Shown piece after piece: positions 8,061-18,186 of a stretch of 35,608 nucleotides of DNA. The stretch spans positions 7,846,820 to 7,882,427 of the forward strand of contig BFEA01000005.1 of assembly GCA_003427395.1 (NCBI GenBank). The letters are read 5' to 3'. How positions within the stretch are numbered: position 1 is the stretch's first letter; every line of letters begins with the position of its first letter. The notes under the pieces were generated by a model that saw only the letters and a program-made list of their open reading frames with translations, had not been told where the DNA came from and ran no database searches. The position numbers were made by a program, and so were the translations under genes. This DNA comes from Chara braunii. Lineage: Eukaryota > Streptophyta > Charophyceae > Charales > Characeae.

Positions 8061-9084
8061 CCACTGATGCAAGTCGGTCTGGGATTGGGGCTGTACTACA
8101 ACAAAATGATCGAAAGAGTTATCTGCCAATTGACTTTATGTCTTGCTGACTCCCTTCAGATAAAGTTGCTAACTCAACCTACGAGAGAAAACTATATGCA
8201 TTGTTGCAGGCTCTTCTTACGTGGAAGCACTACCTCCTAGGTAGGCACTTTAAAGTTTACTCAGATCATGAAACTCTGAAGTGGCTCAAGACACAACCTC
8301 GTCTCACTGACAAGCTTGTTAGATGGTAAGCTATCATTGACGCATATGACTTTGAGCTGAAAAATATAAAAGGAAAGTACAATGTGGTGGTTGACGCTCT
8401 CACACAAAGAAGTGACTTCTTCTGAACAGTTGTTACCTACATAGACATTGGGAATGAACTGAAGGATAAGATTAAAAAAGGATACGCAATTGACCAGATC
8501 TGGCGACATATCATCGACGGTTTGAAATTTAATCATGAATGTTTCTCTAATTATCGAATGACAGATGGAATACTTTTCTTTATTGATGGTAATGAACAAA
8601 GAATGTGTGTTCCACATAATGAACCCATAAAGAGTCTAACTTTTGGTGAGTGCCATGATATTGAGGGACACTTTGGGTTTAAAAATTGTCAATATCCGAG
8701 AACGTTTTGTTTGGCAGGGAATGGAGAATGACACACTAGTCTCTATCGACTTTATGAGTCTGACGAAGAGTCGAAATGGAAACAGTCAGGTAATGGTAAT
8801 TGTGGAACGATTCTCTAAGTACGCTATGTTTGTTCCTTTGCCTGCTGAAGTGAGAGTTGAGCTTGTAATTCAAAAAAAACAGATGCGATGGGTTCTTGAA
8901 TAAGGATTTCCTAAAACCATTGTGTTTGATAGAGATGTGCGATTTACAGGCGAGCAATGGTAAACACTGATGGAAGCTTATGGCACCAGACTGACTATGT
9001 CGCCAGGACGACATCCCGAGACTAATGGTCAAAACTGAACAAACGATTAAGTTGTGCCAACAGCTCCTACACATGTACGTGCGA
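8061..9084 (+). pseudogene. pol: pol of element A: RNase H and integrase N-terminal part (broken)
   Basis: RNase H remnants: TTDAS-like codons near 8058, a TYER-like box near 8180, HETLKWLKT near 8266, DFELKNIKGKYNVVVDAL near 8350. Integrase: GECHDIEGHFG keeps the two His of the HHCC finger, but the Cys half is missing: compared with element C about 36 codons are deleted between WQGM and LVSIDFM. Core residues follow: Asp in SIDFM (about 8745), Asp in VFDRDVRF (about 8925), and a TNGQ segment near 9020 where the catalytic Glu stands, now next to a stop. The frame is cut at 9084 by element B and resumes at 18693. Confidence 0.82.
9080..9084. repeat. Target site duplication of element B (left copy)
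   Basis: TGCGA, repeated exactly at 18688-18692 immediately after the 3' LTR. Joining the two flanks through one copy gives an uninterrupted integrase reading in A (YVR-PDQ), matching YIRPDQ in element C. Confidence 0.92.
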
Positions 9085-9568
9085 TGTTACGGACTCTGCC
9101 AGGGCTCGATCCCTGGTCTATCTTTTTGTTGTTTCTGCTGCATCCCGTTTTCGGCTTGGCACCCATTTTTCCAAACCCCTCCTTTGGTACCGTCGGATTT
9201 TGGACAACTGGCGCCATGCTGAAATTCGGGCGCAACTTTCAAATACCGCATTTTTCAGTTCTACCCTCGGGGCTTTTGCGAAAATACCCCTGGTACCGTA
9301 CGTGTCACCGGTACTTATACCGGCTCCCCGTACAATACGGGGACCAGCCTCGTACCAGTTTTCAGCTATTGTACTCGTACTCAGTGTGACTTGTTGTTCC
9401 GACATTCAGAATCTAAGACTTCGACTTTGTGCCCTTGCCACTGTGTCTGCGTCCAACCCTCAGTCGTGTCGAGTGAGTGAGTGTGTGTGTGTGCTCTCAC
9501 TCTCTCCCCCACTCTCTCCCTCTCTCTCTCCTCTCCCTCGGCTCTCCCTCAGCCTCACGTTCGTCACA
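9085..9568 (+). repeat. 5' LTR of element B
   Basis: TGTTACGGACTC...CGTCACA. It matches the 3' LTR with visible substitutions and one 16-bp indel. Near its start is the hairpin CCAGGGCTCGATCCCTGG (9099-9116), and near 9325-9345 the hairpins CCGGTA-CTTA-TACCGG and TCCCCGTA-CAA-TACGGGGA follow each other. The 3' part is pyrimidine rich with GT and CT runs. Confidence 0.95.
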
Positions 9569-9569
9569 C

Positions 9570-9581
9570 TGGTATCGGAGC
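9570..9581 (+). other. Primer binding site of element B
   Basis: TGGTATCGGAGC, one base after the LTR; 11 of 12 matches to the usual iMet PBS. Confidence 0.9.
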
Positions 9582-9611
9582 GGTTTGAACCCACCCGACC
9601 CACCCTGCTTC

Positions 9612-9912
9612 GTCATCACCACCTGACCATCATCAGCATCATCGTCGTGATCGTCATCGTAGTGCCACGTTATCGTTGTGATCGTCGCCGTCGTGCCACG
9701 TCATCATCGTCATCGTCATAGTGCCACGTCATCGTCGTGATTGTCGTCGTCATGCCACATCATCATCGTCATCGTCACGATTGTCGTCGTCGTGCCACGC
9801 CATCATCGTCACCATCGTGATCGTCGTCGCTGTGCCACGTCGCCATCGTTGTCCCCGTCGTCCTCGTCGTCGCGCCGTGCAATCCTCGTCATCGTCATTG
9901 CTACCTCCGCGC
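9612..9912. repeat. CAT/CGT-rich low-complexity tract in the leader of B
   Basis: Repeated words CATCATCGTCATCGT and GTGCCACGTC in a quasi-periodic array of about 45-60 bases. The apparent protein reads as Ser/Arg/His low complexity in several frames, which is a by-product of the repeat. Confidence 0.85.
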
Positions 9913-9984
9913 AGATAAGTAACCGACGACAATTTTCTTTTTTCTTTTTTTATTCTTTTCTTCTTTTTCTTCTTCTCTCTTCGT

Positions 9985-10161
9985 CCTTTTCTTCTTCTTC
10001 TTCTTCTTCTTCTTCTTTTTCTTCATCGCGACTCTGATCCCGCCCCCGTGCAACCTCCCCTCCCCGACTCTCGATCTTCCCCCCCCACGCGCCGTTCTTC
10101 CCCCGCCGCGCGATCTTCTCCCTATTCCTTTTCCTCTTCTTCTCCTCTTCTGCACGACCCG
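9985..10161. repeat. (CTT)n and C-rich tract before an assembly gap
   Basis: CTT-rich run (about 9985-10022) followed by pyrimidine-rich sequence up to the gap. No gene is visible. Confidence 0.8.
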
Positions 10162-10280
10162 NNNNNNNNNNNNNNNNNNNNNNNNNNNNNNNNNNNNNNN
10201 NNNNNNNNNNNNNNNNNNNNNNNNNNNNNNNNNNNNNNNNNNNNNNNNNNNNNNNNNNNNNNNNNNNNNNNNNNNNNNNN
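10162..10280. other. Assembly gap (119 N)
   Basis: Undetermined bases within the C-rich leader of B. Confidence 1.
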
Positions 10281-10847
10281 ACTCTCCGTGCCCCCACCAC
10301 AACCCCAATTAGGACCTCCCCTTCCCCCCAATCCCGATCCTGCTTCCCCCACCTTCGCACGATCCCCCTCCTGGGTACATTTCCCCCCCCGCACGATTTT
10401 CTCCCCCATGTCCCCCCCCCCTACCATCATCATCATCATCATCATCATCAATCTACTCGTGCCCTACCTACCACGCTATCACCCAATCAATAGTAGATAG
10501 GATCGCTCCGCCGTCGATTTACATCAAAATTATTTTATTTATTTATAGAACCCATTTTGATATCTTTTTTTTGTAAATTCAAAAATACTCAATTAACTAT
10601 CTTTCTCAACATTTATTTCCCAAACGTATTTCCTTTTTCGAAATTTTTGAAAATACGTAGGATTAATCATTTCTTTCTCGGCATTTCTTCTTCGAAATTC
10701 CAAAACAAATTTAATTACTTCTTTTTTAAAATTTTATAATTGAAAAATATTTTAGAATTAATGAAATTTTTTTTCGACATTTCTTGTTCAACATTTCCTT
10801 TTCAAAACCATTTCTAATTAATTATTTTTCGAAAATTTTGAAACTAC
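10281..10847. other. Leader of B: C-rich, (ATC)n, then AT-rich DNA, no gene
   Basis: C-rich DNA with an (ATC)n run near 10423-10450, changing abruptly at about 10500 to AT-rich DNA with AATTAATT and TTTCGAAA words. I see no coding signal. Confidence 0.7.
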
Positions 10848-11124
10848 CTAGGCTACCAGCCGGGCCGCCCGGGTCCCGGCTGGCCAGCCCGTGCAAGGAC
10901 AAGGGAAGGTCCCAGCAAAAACAAAACAAAAAAAAAAAAAAATCGAAAAAATACGAAAAAAAACTATGTTATGCAGAAAAATAAATTGAACAACTTTTGC
11001 CTCAAGGCCACATCGAAATTCTTTACCAAATTTCAAATAAAAAATAAAATTTAAAAATACTTTATTATTTTTATTCTTTATGGCCCGACCGGGCACGTGA
11101 CCCCGGGCCACTCTGGTAGCCTAG
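10848..11124 (+). mobile_element. GC-ended non-autonomous DNA element, copy 2 (8-bp TSD)
   Basis: Ends CTAGGCTACCAG and CTGGTAGCCTAG form a perfect 12-bp inverted repeat, followed by CCCGGG-rich blocks on both sides. The flanks GAAACTAC (10840-10847) and GAAATTAT (11125-11132) agree at 6 of 8, both differences being C/T. The AT-rich interior (about 10950-11060: ACTATGTTATGCAG ... CTTTTGCCTCAAGGCCACAT) matches the core of copy 1 in opposite orientation. Non-coding. hAT-like by duplication length. Confidence 0.82.
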
Positions 11125-11132
11125 GAAATTAT

Positions 11133-11557
11133 GCATTTCTTCGTGATCAATTGTTTTTTGAATTTTTTGTAATTCGAAATAATTCAGAATTAACTAAATT
11201 CTTTTCCGACATTTCCTTTTCGACAAGATTTCTAATTAACTCGTTTTCAATTTTTTTTTAAATCTACGGACTTCGAAAATAATTCTGACTAATTATTCTT
11301 CGGAATTTTTGTAATTCAAAAATCTTTTCGTTCGGATTAATTCACGGCTGGAATTAATTATTTCTTTTCATTTGGAAATTCCTGAAAATTTCGCTTTCAT
11401 ATTTTATTGAAAAATACGTTCTCGAATTAATTTCGAATAAATTCAAATTAATTTATTCAAAATTAATTCTTGCTCCGCAATTCTCTGCTACCTTCATTGC
11501 TAAATCACTTCACGACTCTCTACTCTTGTAAATAGGAATTGTCCCCCCCTTCTCCAC
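11133..11557. other. AT-rich leader of B up to gag
   Basis: AT-rich DNA with recurring AATTAATT, TTCGAAAT and TCGACATTTC words, like the stretch left of the DNA element, so the element split one AT-rich region. It turns C rich at about 11530, just before gag. Confidence 0.7.
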
Positions 11558-13267
11558 ATGCCACCACGCCAAACCAAGACCTCCCAATGCGTCGCCGTCG
11601 ACGCCGCTGCCGCCACCGCTTCTGCTATTACATCCGCTGCTACCACCTCCACTGCTCCATCTTCCTCCGCCACCTCGCCTTCATCCTCTCCAATGGTCGA
11701 AGGTGCTTCAAGCCTCAACATGAGCTCTCTCCGCGACGACTCCGTGGCGGATATCCACCGTGAACTCGTTGGCCAACAAGCCATCGGGGAGAATACCCCC
11801 GCCCCATCCCTCCTCTCCATCCTTCGGTCCGTACAGGACTCCCTCCGGACACTCTCCACTTCCATCGCTGGCATCTCAAGCCAGTTGACCGCCCTCGAGT
11901 CCCAAACCACTACCCCCTCCATCCAGGTGCTCACCACCACCACCCCCACGTCCACAGCTGCCTCCAGCCACACACCCCCGCCGACCTCCTCCACTCCTAC
12001 TACGTCTACCACCACATCCACCACCTCTGCCTCCTCCACCCTTTCCCCCCCCTCATCCGGCGCTTCCAGCACACCGCCTCATTCCTCGCCTAACCACGTC
12101 ACCCCTCTTCCCCTCCCGCACTCCCGTACTATCTCACAACCCATCACGACAACCTCCACCATCCCCACCCCCCGTCCCACCTATTCCCAAGTAACCTCCG
12201 GGGTTAACCCCGCAATGCCACAACTTCCCCCCAACTACCTCCTTGACGACAACAACCAATTTAATTACACCTGCGACGACACTACCCCCGATAACCTCAA
12301 CTTCAACACCCTCGCCCGGATTGTTTCCCGCGAAGGGGAAATCCCTCGTTCCTTCCGATCCGTCGACATCATGCCCTTCTCCGGCCTTCCCCACGAGGAC
12401 GTTTTCCTCTTCCTTACCCGGCTCAAGAACTCTTTCAAACTCCACCACATGCCCCTTGTCCACTGGCTTCCCATTGCCACCTCCCGCCTCCTCGACAATG
12501 CCGCCAAATGGTGGATGGTCGAAGTCAGCAACCGCCGCGCCTCCGAAGGACGGCGTTACTCCTTCCTCCAATGGGCCAACCTTCTCACTGCCGCCTTCCG
12601 CCCCTAGAAAACCATCGATGACTACCTCAAACAATTTTGTCACCTCCATCAGACCGATCCCACGGACCGCTTCGTCCAATACATCCGCTCCCTCCGCCAT
12701 CACCTCCCCACCACCGTCATTCCCAACTTTGCGTTCATCTCCCGCATCAACCGAGTATGCCACAAAGATCTTGCAACCGCCCTCGCCCACGAACCCGACA
12801 TGCCCCTTGCTGACCTCCTCTTTCGCATGCTTCACCACGATCGACTCCTCCACCCCCATCACCAGTCCGCGCCCGCTCCCTCCCGCCCCCGCTTCTTCCA
12901 TAACATCACCCCTGACGACACCACTCCACCCACCTCCGATGACGACTTCGACATTGCCTCTCTCGACCCCTCCCAATTCACCATTGAGGACCTTTAGGCC
13001 GCCCACCTTATGCGGATGGAACGCCAGGATCGTGCCTCCCGACCACCTTCTTCCTCTCCAACCCGCCGTCTCCAGAAACTTACACCCGCAGAACGCATAT
13101 ACCTCCAAGAACACAACGGGTGTTTTCGCTGCCGCCAGTTAGGTCACCAACAGACCAACTGCCCCAACGCTAGCCACTTTACTCGACAGGCCCCTTGCTC
13201 TGCGGGACCCGACCCTTCTACTCCCACTTCTTCCTCCACCCCGACAGCAAGGCCCTCCTCCACCTGA
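11558..13267 (+). pseudogene. gag: gag of element B (two in-frame TAG stops)
   Basis: One frame runs from ATG 11558 to TGA 13265-13267, interrupted only by TAG at 12605 and 12995. The first ~200 residues are Ser/Thr/Pro rich. The capsid-like core (about residues 230-430) includes VDIMPFSG, FLFLTRLKNSF, TSRLLDNAAKWW and, past the first stop, TIDDYLKQFCHL, typical of retrotransposon Gag. The CCHC knuckle CFRCRQLGHQQTNC lies near 13123-13165. The first stop may replace Trp or Gln. The coding strand is extremely rich in C (codons ending in C dominate). Confidence 0.88.
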
Positions 13268-13521
13268 ACATTGTCCCCCTGTCTCTTGCAATCCTCACCC
13301 GGCATCGACCACTTGTCTGTCGGCTCTCCCATCGATGACGATCTCTCCTCCACCGGTGGCCCACTTGGCATCGACTATCCGTCTGCCTACCCCCCCTCTG
13401 GTGACGCACATCCCATCGGGCGACCCCCAGGCGACACAATCTACTCCGCCTGCCCCCCTCCCGACGGCGTCTGCTATCCCGTCGATCGAGCTTCCCACTT
13501 GCACCTGCTCTTCTAATCTCA

Positions 13522-14351
13522 ATGTCTCTCATCTCTAACCCCTTCTCTACCGCCTTCTCAGATCTCGTCGAGGAACAAGCACGACACGATCGGCTTGTTA
13601 GATTAGGCTTGGAACAACGCCGCCTCAACGCCATGATCACTTCTGCTTGTGCCGGAACCGCACAAGTTCCAGCTTTATCGCTGTCTCTCTTGGCGTATCG
13701 ACGGTGAAGTTCCGGGTCGTCCTTGATATTGGTGCCACCGGCAACTTCATCACCGAAGCCTGTGTCCGCAAAGCCGGCCTTTCTTCCACCGGCTATGACT
13801 CCCCGATCACCATCCGACTAGGGGATAAGGACTCAACTGTCGTTGTCGATCGCACTGTCCCCGAGACCCTCATGACTGCCGGTCCTCTTCGCAGTCAGGT
13901 CTCCTTCGATGTCATGCACCTCATGTGCGACATCGGCTTGGGGACTCCATGGCTTGACCGTCTCACGCCCTACTCTTTCCACCCCTCCTTCGTCCGACTC
14001 ACCCGCCCTCCTGACTTTCCTCTTGATTTCCCCCCTTCTACCCCCCCCTCTATCTCCCCTCACCAGTTCCTTCACATATTTCGTGAAAACCCCAACTCCG
14101 CTTACTATTGTCTTGTCATCGACCACGAGTGTCCCGAGGACTTGCTTCCAAAGGACAAACCGGACCAAGACCCCCCTTCCGATCCTCACATCACCGCTCT
14201 CCTCGCTGAATTCAAGGACGTCTTCCGCGAGTCCTTGCCCGCCGGTTTACCTCCCGATCAAGGTGTATCCCACACCATTGATCTCGAGCCCGACCATTCT
14301 CCTCCTTGCCGCCCTCCGTACCAACTCTCCGTCCCCGAGGCCAAGAAATGA
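13522..14351 (+). pseudogene. pol: pol of element B: protease and RT linker
   Basis: The frame from about 13647 carries the aspartic protease site VVLDIGATGNFI (Asp at residue 27), with Ile in place of the usual Ser/Thr next to the catalytic Asp. MHLMCDIGLGTPWL follows as the GxPWL-type second conserved segment, then the RT entry region LLAEFKDVFRESLPAGLP and HTIDLEPDHSPPCRPPYQ. The frame ends in TGA at 14349 where RT continues in another frame. A short upstream frame (13522-13707) with an EEQARHDRLVRLG helix probably joins gag to protease. Usually cuts Gag-Pol; here likely inactive. Confidence 0.83.
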
Positions 14352-14744
14352 AGCGTCAGCTCAATGAACTCCTTGAAAAATGATTCATTAAGCCTAGCTC
14401 CTCCCCCTTCGGAACCAGTTGTTTCTTCGTTAAGAAGAACGACACCTCAAAACTCCGCATGTGCACAAACTACCGTGCCTTGAACCGGATCACAATCAAG
14501 AACAAGTACCCACTCCCCTGGATATCTGAACTTCTTGATAGCCTCTGTGGAGCCAAATATTTCACCAAGATCGACCTCCGCAGTGGCTTCCACCAAATCC
14601 GTATCCGCGAGGAGGACACCCACAAGACCGAATTCCGCTCTCGGTTCGGGCACTACGAGTTCCTCGTAATNCCTTTCGGACTCACCAATGCCCCCGCCAC
14701 ATTCCACATCTTCCGTGACCTCCTCGAAGTTTGTGTCGTCGTGG
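14348..14744 (+). pseudogene. pol: pol of element B: RT fingers and palm
   Basis: Reads MKRQLNELLEK, a TGA at 14381 where relatives have Gly, then [42 protein letters not shown] (first catalytic Asp), GHYEFLV, an undetermined base at 14671 in the codon expected to be Met, and PFGLTNAPATF. After ATF about five codons that relatives have (around a conserved MN) are missing, and one base is gained before the YLDD box. Confidence 0.87.
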
Positions 14745-16038
14745 TACCTTGATGACATCCTCATCTTTACCCCCACCTTCGAGTCCCACCTTCAGCACAT
14801 TCGCCAAGTCCTCTCGATCCTCCGAGAGCAAAAATTCTACGTCAAGCTCAGCAAATGTACGTTTGCCGCTTCGAGCGTCGAATACCTTGGCCACATTGTC
14901 TCCGCTGAAGGCATCCGTATGGACCCCTCGAAGGTCACAGCCCTCGTCGAGTACCCCCCGCCCAAGACCCTCCTTCAACTCCGTTCCTTCCTCGGCCTTG
15001 CCAACTATTACTGCCCATTCATTCGCAACTTCTCCGAGATCTCTTACCTTGTCCACGAACTCACACGCAAGGACGAGCCCTTCAATTGGAACGATCGCCG
15101 CCAACACGCTTTCGACTTCCTCAAGCAAACCATCACCACGACCCCTGTCCTCAAGATCGCCGACCCCACTCGCCATTTCTATGTCACCACTGATGCCTCC
15201 GACTTCGCCATTGAAGCCGTACTGTCCCAACATTTCCCCCGCGACACCGTCGAGACCTCCTCCATCAAGGACTCGCCCACTCACCCCGAGGTTCCACCCA
15301 GCGAATACCCCATCGCCTTCACAAGCAAGAAGCTCCGTCCCGCGGAGATGAATTACCCCTCCAACGAGAAGGAACTCCTCGCTGTGATTCACGCCCTCAC
15401 AGTCTGGCGCCCGTACCTCGACGGGCAATACTTCACCATCCACACTGACAACACCATCGTTTCTTCCATCCTCACCAAGAAAGACATCACCCCACGCCAA
15501 GCTCAATGGCTCGACTTCCTTGCCCAATTCACATTCACCATTTGCCATACCCCCAACAAAAGTAACCGCGTTGCTGATGCCCTCTCTCGACGACCCGGCC
15601 ACAAGCCCCTCGAGAAAGTCTACGCTGCCATGACCCATATCCAGCTCCTCCCATCACTCCATCACCGATATACCCAACGCTACCTCTCTTGCCCAGACTT
15701 TGCCGCCATTTACAAAAAGCTCCGCGATCTCGACCCACTCCCCGACTACTCCCTCCACGACAACCTCCTCTACATCGACATCAAAGGCACTCGCCGAGTG
15801 TGCATCCCTGACACACGTGGTCTCCGTACCCAGCTCTTGGCTGAGCACCACGACGCCAAGACCACAGGTCACCTCGGTTTCCAAAAAACCTTCGACACCA
15901 TCTCCCGCTACTTCTATTGGCCTTCTCTACTCGCCGACGTCAAAACATACATTCGCTCATGTCCCACGTGTCAGGCTGTCAATCCCTCGAACTGGGCCAA
16001 ACCCAGCAAGCTCCAATCATTGCCCATCCCCACTCACG
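14745..16038 (+). pseudogene. pol: pol of element B: RT palm/thumb, RNase H and integrase zinc finger
   Basis: The longest open stretch of B. Order: YLDDILIF (catalytic Asp pair intact), VEYLGHIVSAEGI, LRSFLGLANYYCPFIRNFS; RNase H with TTDASDFAI (Asp), NEKELLAV (Glu), HTDNTIV (Asp) and ADALSRR (Asp), so all four acidic residues are kept; then the integrase HHCC finger with EHHDAKTTGHLGF and SCPTCQ. The frame is lost near 16038 at the start of the integrase core. This stretch has few defects compared with the rest. Confidence 0.92.
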
Positions 16039-16588
16039 GTGGCAGTCCATTTTCATGGACTTCGTGTGCGGTCTCCCTAAGACCGACCGCGGGCATGATT
16101 GCATCTACGTCATTGTCTGCCGCCTGATCAAACGCACCCACTTCATTCCTTGTGCCACCTCGCACACCGCCAAAGACATCGCCTTACTCTTCTTCGACCA
16201 TGTTGCACGCCACCACAACCTCCCCGAGAATATCATCAGTGACCGTGATCCCCCTTTCCTCTCACACTTCTCGAAACAACTCTTCAACGCCTATGGAACT
16301 ACACTCGAGTATAGCACTGCATTCCACCCACAGACCGATGGACAAACCGAGAAGATGAACGATACTCTCCAAAGAATCCTACGGAAGTACTGTCATCCAT
16401 ATCAACACGACTGGGATCAATTGCTCACCGCCGCCGAGATCACCTACAACAACGTTGTCTGTCCTTCCACTGACATGTCTCCATATTCTACCTTGACTTT
16501 GGTTACCATCCGCGCTTGCCCTCTGATTTCTTGCTTCCCTCGCAACTCAACCCCTCCACACCCTGCCCTTCCCTCAATGAATGGGTAG
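16039..16588 (+). pseudogene. pol: pol of element B: integrase catalytic core
   Basis: DDE integrase core, one frame away from the preceding part: Asp in SIFMDFVCGLP, Asp in NIISDRDPPF, Glu in TDGQTEKMN, then LRKYCHPYQHDWDQLL and EITYNN. All three catalytic residues are present. The enzyme inserts the cDNA into chromosomes. The frame ends in TAG at 16586; the continuation is in the next frame. Confidence 0.9.
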
Positions 16589-17106
16589 CAACAATGCATC
16601 GATTCCTCAGAGAAGCAACCGAAGCCCTCTAAAGAACACAAGAACAACAAGCAAACGAGATCAACAAACACAGACGAGACTTGCAATTCAAAGTAGGGGA
16701 CAAAGTCTGGCTCTCCCCCAAACGCTTTGAACCCGAACATGGATTGTCAAAGAAACTCTCGAACAAATGGCTCGGACCCTTCCCCATAATTGAAAAAACC
16801 TCCGACGTGAACTACAAACTCCAACTCCCCCCCGACATGAGCCGCGTCCACCCGGTCTTCCACGTCAAATACTTGAAAGAATATCATGAATCCCCACCCC
16901 AATTCGCTGACCGCCCATATCCTAGACCTCCACCTATCATAGGTCGATGAACTACTCAGGTATATGACCACCCGGAACCAATCACTGAATACAAAGTCAA
17001 ATGGACCGAATACCTCGACAAAGAATCTACATGGGAACCTCTCTCGAATCTCAAGAATGCTATGAAACTTGTCCGCGCCTATGATCGTGCTACTCCTATG
17101 TCCTAG
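16576..17106 (+). pseudogene. pol: pol of element B: integrase C-terminus with chromodomain
   Basis: NEWVATMHRFLREATEAL, a TAA at 16630, INKHRRD and FKVGDKVWL (the GPY/F-type module, with KWLGPFPI), VHPVFHVKYLK, a TGA at 16948, then a canonical chromodomain: EYKVKWTEYLDKESTWEPLS and NLKNAMKLVRAYD. In chromoviruses this domain binds methylated histone H3 and steers integration to heterochromatin. The chromodomain itself lies behind two stops. The element ends its coding part with TAG at 17104. Confidence 0.88.
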
Positions 17107-17790
17107 ACACCCACGTAACTACAACCCTAAACCCCTGTATAAACCTTGCTACAACCTCGCAACCCCGTTCTACACACACCCTTGAACCCAGTCCACCCTC
17201 CCCTCGACCCCGATTCCTGATGTCTGATCTGCCCTTGCCCTCGCCTAGCCTTGTCCCATCTGTTCTCTCAACTACCTTGTCGCTCTTGTCCAATGCTTAT
17301 GAACCTGCGTGATGCCGGCGATAAAGGATCTAATGGCAAGCGCACGAGGACGATGGCCTGCTGCCTCACTGTTCACGAAGATTATGCAGCTGGTTTGGCC
17401 ACCATGCTGATTCATCGGCCGGCATCCCGACTCGCGGACTTACTGGAGCAGCAACTTGTGACCTGGATCTTTGCATCAGTCTGCGACTTCCTTGCTTCCA
17501 GATCAGACCTCATTGCAGTTCGTGTACCGGACGCACCCTAGCACTTGCACTTTGGACATTTGAACTACTGTTACGCTTCTTGGACTTCTACTTGTCGCAG
17601 CCGCTGAAGACCGCTTCTACCACCTACTCTAAGACCATATCAAGACCGCTGCAGATCCCCTTTCAAGACACTTGGACACTTTGTTCCNACATGAGATTCT
17701 GCTTCCGACTCCTTCGGACACACCAGCCCTTGCCTCTTGAACAAACATTTTCATTTTTATTTTTATTTTTTTCCTGACTTTGACAACCCT
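17107..17790. other. 3' untranslated part of B, no gene
   Basis: Non-coding DNA with one N at 17689 and small frames lacking domains. Confidence 0.65.
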
Positions 17791-17990
17791 GTAGAACATC
17801 ATTAGCAGATCCCTGTTTCCCCTGACCATTGTTCCCCTTACCCACTAGAACATCAATAGAAATTCCCTGTTCCCCTGACCATTGTTTCCCTTACCCACTA
17901 GAACATCAATAGAAATTCCCTGTTTTCCTGAACATCGTTCCCCCTACCCAGTAGAACATAAATAGAAATCCCCTGTTCCCTGAACATTGC
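17791..17990 (+). repeat. 53-bp tandem repeat in the 3' UTR of B
   Basis: About four copies with marker TAGAACATCAATAGAAAT at 17792, 17846, 17899 and 17952 (spacing 54, 53, 53). Units share CCCTGTTCCCCTGACCATTG and TACCCACTAGAACAT. Non-coding. Confidence 0.92.
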
Positions 17991-18171
17991 TTAGCTTCCC
18001 CTATAGACCCACCCAGTTACATCATACCTTCACCTGTGCAGAACACCAGAGAGAATACCCTGTGACTTGCATCACTCCCCTTCTCCTTCTCCGACCAGTG
18101 ATCGGCCCCGTCCCGTCCTTCACAGCTCCTTTTGTTTCCTTGGCTTTTTGGCAGCCGGGACGTTGCCTTTC

Positions 18172-18186
18172 AAAGGGAGGGGATAG
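18172..18186 (+). other. Polypurine tract of element B
   Basis: AAAGGGAGGGGATAG immediately before the 3' LTR; expected primer for plus-strand DNA synthesis. Confidence 0.88.

Noticed and set aside
9901-10500. Lys/Glu-rich and Met-rich frames around the CTT and ATC repeats and across the N gap
   Set aside because: They are translations of simple repeats and undetermined bases; no domain and no conservation.
12134-13114. 326-codon minus-strand frame opposite gag of B
   Set aside because: Gly/Val/Glu-rich shadow caused by the C-rich coding strand; the plus strand has the CCHC knuckle and Gag motifs.
14682-15638. 318-codon minus-strand frame opposite RT/RNase H of B
   Set aside because: Shadow of a clearly recognised pol frame.
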